From NaphS2 sp964588535 (GTDB taxonomy: Bacteria > Desulfobacterota > DSM-4660 > Desulfatiglandales > Desulfatiglandaceae): 64,000 nt of DNA. A model generated the notes under the pieces. That model was not told the origin of the DNA. It saw only the letters and a list, made by a program, of their open reading frames with translations, and searched no databases. The translations under genes and the position numbers were made by a program. The stretch is from contig CAZPQA010000005.1 of assembly GCA_964588535.1 (NCBI GenBank), positions 6,132-70,131 on the forward strand, in the 5' to 3' direction. The number at the start of each line of letters is the position of its first letter. Within the stretch, counting starts at the first letter, position 1. Of the stretch, positions 61,601 to 64,000 are shown one piece after another.

Positions 61601-61837
61601 AGCGGTACGGTGGCCCAGACCGATCCGAGCCAGTGCAGCAGCTGTGGCGTTTGTCTTGCCATCTGTCCCTATTCTGCGCCGGGGGTCAGGGAAAAAGACC
61701 CATTTTCCGGCAAGATCGAGATCAACCCGGCATTGTGCAAGGGATGCGGTTTGTGCGTGGCATCCTGCAGATCGGGCGCCCTCAACCTGAAGGGTTTTGG
61801 GGAGAATCAAATCATGGCCATGATTAATACGATATAG
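58604..61837 (+). CDS. hdrA: NuoG-N / HdrA fusion lacking the first FAD half
   Basis: 1077 residues. Positions 1-200 are NuoG-like: [2Fe-2S] with CHHEALEPAGMCRLCTVEL, then ferredoxin clusters CILCGLCVRICEK and CMGCGSCASVCPTG. From about 200 it continues as HdrA (SEYDMGLKGRKPIYVPYAQA, CSSVCCMYAIKEAVIAKEHA) without the FAD loop and Cys/Sec segment. A second, complete HdrA unit follows at about 520: IGVFVCQCGINISGVVD, VVGAGISGMAAATSL, then CSSCGVCLAICPYSAPG and CKGCGLCVASCRSG. The absent piece is the protein at 55657-56040. ATG 58604 has AAGGA upstream. Confidence 0.93.
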   Translation: MITFKINDREVQGEEGQYILDVAKKAGMEIPTLCHHEALEPAGMCRLCTVELFDGRKTRFVTACNYPIWEGMEVFTDSESVTQGRKLIVELLLARCPDVPLLKDLGLKYGIKEPRFAPEGDDCILCGLCVRICEKMGNNAISFTGRGVEMKVDTPFNVQTEFCMGCGSCASVCPTGHINLEDIAVHQVKPIPSEYDMGLKGRKPIYVPYAQAIPNIPAIDRDMCVHFKTGACQVCTEFCGVDAIDHLQQDETIELEVGSIILAPGFQPFDPSELTHYGYGRHPNVMTAMEFERILSASGPTMGHLTRPSDGEAPKKIAWIQCVGSREENRCDHEYCSSVCCMYAIKEAVIAKEHAGADLDCTIFYMDMRTHGKDFERFYDDARNKHGVRFIRSRVPAVETVKGRDELAITYVNEQMTPTTESFDLVVLSVGMETPQALMELADRLGVDLTAGHFCDTPSFHPVATSREGIFVCGAFAGPKDIPQSVVEASSAAAEAGALLKEARNTLTQQETFPEERVIAGERPRIGVFVCQCGINISGVVDVPAVRDYAASLPYVEYVTDNLYTCSQDTQEAMGKVISENNLNRIVVAACTPKTHEPLFQETLVAAGLNKYLFEMTNIRNQDSWVHKNDPQMATQKARDLVRMAVAKVALMEPLVETELEINQRALVVGAGISGMAAATSLSDQGYEVCLVEREPFPGGQGSLLFRTWKGEDVQMNLSQMMDKVQSNPNIDLRLNTELSGVEGFVGNFKTTLSSDGHEEQVEHGVVVIATGAFEGKPNEYLYGEDDRVVTHLELDQRFIGNDPALKEMKSAVFIQCVGSREPERPYCSRVCCTHAMESALHLKKLNPQMRVVVLYRDIRTYGEREYLYRDARMAGVLFIPYSVDRKPAVSLDEGSLKIRVMDPLLGREVALTADLLCLASAIVPYRDETLAQMFKVPMNEDGFFVEAHAKLGPSEFATDGVFLCGMDHYPKPIDESIAQALAAASRAVTLLARKTVRMSGTVAQTDPSQCSSCGVCLAICPYSAPGVREKDPFSGKIEINPALCKGCGLCVASCRSGALNLKGFGENQIMAMINTI

Positions 61838-61854
61838 TTCTGGAGGACACAAGT

Positions 61855-62331
61855 ATGGGAGCCATTGATCTGGACCAATGCGATTCTGATTTTGTAAAAG
61901 AATTGGCCCAACAGCCTGAAGCCGAGAAAATTTCCGCCTGTTTCGTATGCCGCACCTGCGTTGCCGGATGCCCCATGTCGGCCGTAAACGATACCTTTAA
62001 TCCGGCGCGGATTATTCGCATGGCCCTTTACGGCATGAAGGAAGAGATCCTCGAAAGTTCCTTCATCTGGCTCTGTTCCAGCTGCTATACCTGCCAGGAG
62101 CGCTGCCCGCAGGGGGTCCGGATTACGGATTTCATGACCCTGTTGAAAAACATGGCCGTCAAGGAAGGTCATGAACCGTCCGGCATAAAAGCACAGATGG
62201 GTTTGACAAAAGGGCAGGGAAGAATTTATCCACTTGACGACTTTGATAATAAGAAACGGAAAAAGGCGGGGTTGCCCCAACTGCCCACAACGTGTGATGT
62301 GATCGGGGAACTGTTTCCGGATCAGGGGTGA
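61855..62331 (+). CDS. hdrC: HdrC-like iron-sulfur subunit
   Basis: A 158-residue HdrC: two 4Fe-4S motifs, CFVCRTCVAGCP near 29 and CSSCYTCQERCP near 75. It links HdrA to HdrB. It follows the HdrA fusion by 17 bp and has GGAGG before ATG 61855. Methanogen HdrC is a bit longer; the basic tail here (DDFDNKKRKKAGL) is typical of bacterial forms. Confidence 0.95.
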   Translation: MGAIDLDQCDSDFVKELAQQPEAEKISACFVCRTCVAGCPMSAVNDTFNPARIIRMALYGMKEEILESSFIWLCSSCYTCQERCPQGVRITDFMTLLKNMAVKEGHEPSGIKAQMGLTKGQGRIYPLDDFDNKKRKKAGLPQLPTTCDVIGELFPDQG

Positions 62332-62370
62332 TTTTAGTTAGCTGTTAGCCTGGTCCCAAGCTCCAGCGTG

Positions 62371-62433
62371 GAAACCAGAAACTTGAAACTCAAAACTCAA
62401 AACTTGAAACTTGAAACTTGAAACTTAAAACCG
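62371..62433. repeat. Heptamer tandem repeat (GAAACTT type)
   Basis: Nine 7-bp units, GAAACCA, GAAACTT, GAAACTC, AAAACTC, AAAACTT, GAAACTT three times, AAAACCG, filling the hdrC-hdrB spacer. Confidence 0.8.
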
Positions 62434-62459
62434 CGGTTTGCCGCCTTAGGAACAACTCA

Positions 62460-63332
62460 ATGAAATACGCACTCTTTTTAGGTTGTACCATCCCCGCAAG
62501 GGCACGAAACTATGAGCTTTCCGCAAGACGGGTGGCGGAAAAAACGGGGGTCGAGCTGGTGGATATGCAAGATTTCATCTGTTGCGGTTTTCCCACCAAG
62601 GCCGGGGACATGGATGCGTCCCTGTTGATGGCCGCCTATAATCTGGCCCTGGCCCGGAAGCATAATCTGGATGTATGCGCCCTGTGCAGTTCCTGTACGT
62701 CGGCTTTGTCTGAAGCCGCCCATCATTTATCAGAAAGTGAGGAAGATCTTGCGAAGGTGAATGAACGATTGTCCGCCGTGGGATTGCAGTATGAGGGCTT
62801 CCCAAGAATCCGGCATTTTGCGCGGGTACTGTTTGAAGAAGTGGGGGCTGAAGAAATTCAAAAGCATTTTGAAAAGGACTTGAGTGGACTGAACATTGCG
62901 ACGCACTACGGTTGTCACTATTTGAAACCTTCGGAAATCCACGACGGCTTTGATGATCCGGAAAACCCCAACTCCCTGGAAACGATCGTGGCGCTGACCG
63001 GCGCAACCATTGTCGATTATCCGGGAAAAATGACCTGCTGTGGCGGGCCGGTGCTTCCGGTGGATGAAAAGTTGGCCGTGAGCGTCACCAAGGGGAAACT
63101 GGATAATTTGAAAGCGGCCGGCGCGGACGCGCTGTGCCTGGTATGCCCGTTTTGCTCCGTCATGTATGACGGGAATCAGAAAAGTATCGAGAGCGAGTAT
63201 GAAACCGAATACAAAATTCCCGTTTTGTATTTGACCCAGATTCTGGGGATGGCCATGGGCTTTGATCGAAAAGCCCTTGGGCTCAATATGAACGTGGTGA
63301 AAACCAAGGATCTGCTTAAACCGTATTTTTAA
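62460..63332 (+). CDS. hdrB: HdrB-like CCG-domain subunit
   Basis: A 290-residue HdrB with two CCG units: FLGCTIPARARN ... FICCGFPTK ... CALCSSC and HYGCHYLKP ... MTCCGGPVLP ... CLVCPFC. These bind the noncubane clusters that reduce disulfide-type or related substrates. ATG 62460 has AGGA nine bases upstream. Physiological substrate unknown in non-methanogens; ferredoxin or a thiol acceptor are possible. It sits at the end of the core operon. Confidence 0.95.
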   Translation: MKYALFLGCTIPARARNYELSARRVAEKTGVELVDMQDFICCGFPTKAGDMDASLLMAAYNLALARKHNLDVCALCSSCTSALSEAAHHLSESEEDLAKVNERLSAVGLQYEGFPRIRHFARVLFEEVGAEEIQKHFEKDLSGLNIATHYGCHYLKPSEIHDGFDDPENPNSLETIVALTGATIVDYPGKMTCCGGPVLPVDEKLAVSVTKGKLDNLKAAGADALCLVCPFCSVMYDGNQKSIESEYETEYKIPVLYLTQILGMAMGFDRKALGLNMNVVKTKDLLKPYF

Positions 63333-63351
63333 CCGTTCAAACAGGAGTCTT

Positions 63352-63816
63352 ATGATGGCTGTCTATCTGGTACAGCACGGTCTGAGTCTGCCGAAGGATG
63401 AGGACCCTGAGCGCGGTCTATCGGAAGCGGGAATTGCAGATGTCAGGCGCATTGCGGCGGTGGCAAAGGGCTATGAAGTACCGGTGGCATCCATTTTCCA
63501 CAGCGGTAAAAAGCGGGCACGCCAGACCGCTGAAATTTTTGCTTCCGCCCTGAACCCAGGAAGCGGTGTTTCGGAAACGACCGGCCTCAACCCCATGGAC
63601 GATGTGCAGATCTTTTCAAAAAACCTGTCCCCTCAAGATAACCGCATGTTCGTGGGCCATTTGCCTTTCATGGAAAAACTGACGGCCTTTCTGATCACCC
63701 AGGACGAAAAACGGCCCGTTTTCCAATTTCAGAACGGGGGCATTGTCTGTCTGGATCAGTATGGGGATCAAGGCGGCTGGGTGATCAAGTGGACGCTGAT
63801 GCCGCATATCCACTGA
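63352..63816 (+). CDS. sixA: SixA-like histidine phosphatase
   Basis: A 154-residue small histidine phosphatase. YLVQHGLSLPKDEDPERGLS carries the active His, with Gln where the motif RHG has Arg. HSGKKRARQTAEIFA and GHLPFMEKL supply the second Arg and second His. SixA removes phosphate from His on relay proteins. The loss of the first Arg could weaken or change activity. AGGAG precedes ATG 63352; it is 19 bp after hdrB. Confidence 0.88.
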   Translation: MMAVYLVQHGLSLPKDEDPERGLSEAGIADVRRIAAVAKGYEVPVASIFHSGKKRARQTAEIFASALNPGSGVSETTGLNPMDDVQIFSKNLSPQDNRMFVGHLPFMEKLTAFLITQDEKRPVFQFQNGGIVCLDQYGDQGGWVIKWTLMPHIH

Positions 63817-63887
63817 AGGCGGAAGTGATTCCTTTTCTGTCCCACGACCTCCCATCCATTCCAATTCAAGGCTTACTCGATTCGAGT

Positions 63888-63916
63888 ATATCACAGGTTT
63901 TTTGACCTGCTGATAT
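63888..63916. terminator. Inverted repeat after sixA
   Basis: ATATCA-C-AGGT, loop TTTTTG, ACCT-GC-TGATAT: a long hairpin 72 bp after the last operon gene. No clear U-run follows on the plus strand, so it may be a terminator or a processing site. Confidence 0.4.
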
Positions 63917-64000
63917 GTTGAAATAAGTCGAGATATTCCCAGAATAATGTGAAGAGCACCAGGAAAAAATCAAGAGAAAAAATTGATTTTTTTAGGCAAA

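Noticed and set aside
1..64000. tRNA, rRNA or riboswitch genes
   Set aside because: None recognised by eye on either strand; a covariance search would be needed to exclude short RNAs.

Overview
The window reads as chromosomal DNA of an anaerobic, probably sulfate-reducing or syntrophic member of the Desulfobacterota. The evidence is a propionyl/methylmalonyl-CoA module, a selenocysteine-type HdrA inside a NuoEF-HdrABC locus, many PAS histidine kinases with an NtrC-type regulator, and DUF2760/DUF3731 chaperone genes. This is inference from gene content; no rRNA or tRNA marker is present.

Positions 1-19345, almost all on the minus strand, hold a gas-vesicle locus and its chaperone and regulatory surroundings. 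In order of transcription they are two near-identical gvpA, two coiled-coil genes (one with 51-residue repeats, GvpC-like), two gvpN, two DnaJ-type zinc-finger proteins, a 56-residue AbrB protein, a tandem-GvpO protein, a GvpF/L, a double AAA+ CDC48-type ATPase, and a second GvpF/L whose C-terminus runs into a J-domain at the window edge. Upstream lie two Hsp70-like genes, a sigma-54 activator and an XRE-GvpH/Hsp20 fusion. A good -24/-12 site precedes gvpA. The parts of an Hsp70/J/zinc-finger/Hsp20 system are thus spread over gas-vesicle proteins.

Positions 19400-31000 carry three PAS kinases, a broken receiver domain, a 162-bp mobile-type palindromic element, a Phd-VapC pair, a third Hsp70 (with DUF3731) next to a DUF2760 membrane protein, and a small lipoprotein. 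One promoter-like module (TTGACA-18-TAGCAT) occurs before three of these transcription units. Positions 31000-46700 are more accessory: dTDP-rhamnose genes, a methyltransferase, two toxin-antitoxin pairs with integron attC-like sites, Fic, a phosphopantetheinyl transferase, a glycosyltransferase, an acyl-CoA dehydrogenase, a Ski2-like helicase, a cyclase, MNT/HEPN, and remnants of hsdS and a TerC protein.

Positions 46700-53700 (minus) are metabolic: a PRC-barrel protein, methylmalonyl-CoA mutase small and large subunits, succinyl-CoA ligase alpha and beta (a second copy of the palindromic element lies between them and supplies the end of sucC), and a propionyl-CoA carboxylase carboxyltransferase. 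Positions 55650-63820 (plus) are an electron-transfer operon: a 127-residue selenocysteine HdrA N-terminal piece, NuoE, NuoF, a NuoG-N/HdrA fusion that lacks exactly that N-terminal piece, HdrC, HdrB and a SixA-like phosphatase. The split HdrA and the dispersed gas-vesicle chaperone system are the most unusual features.
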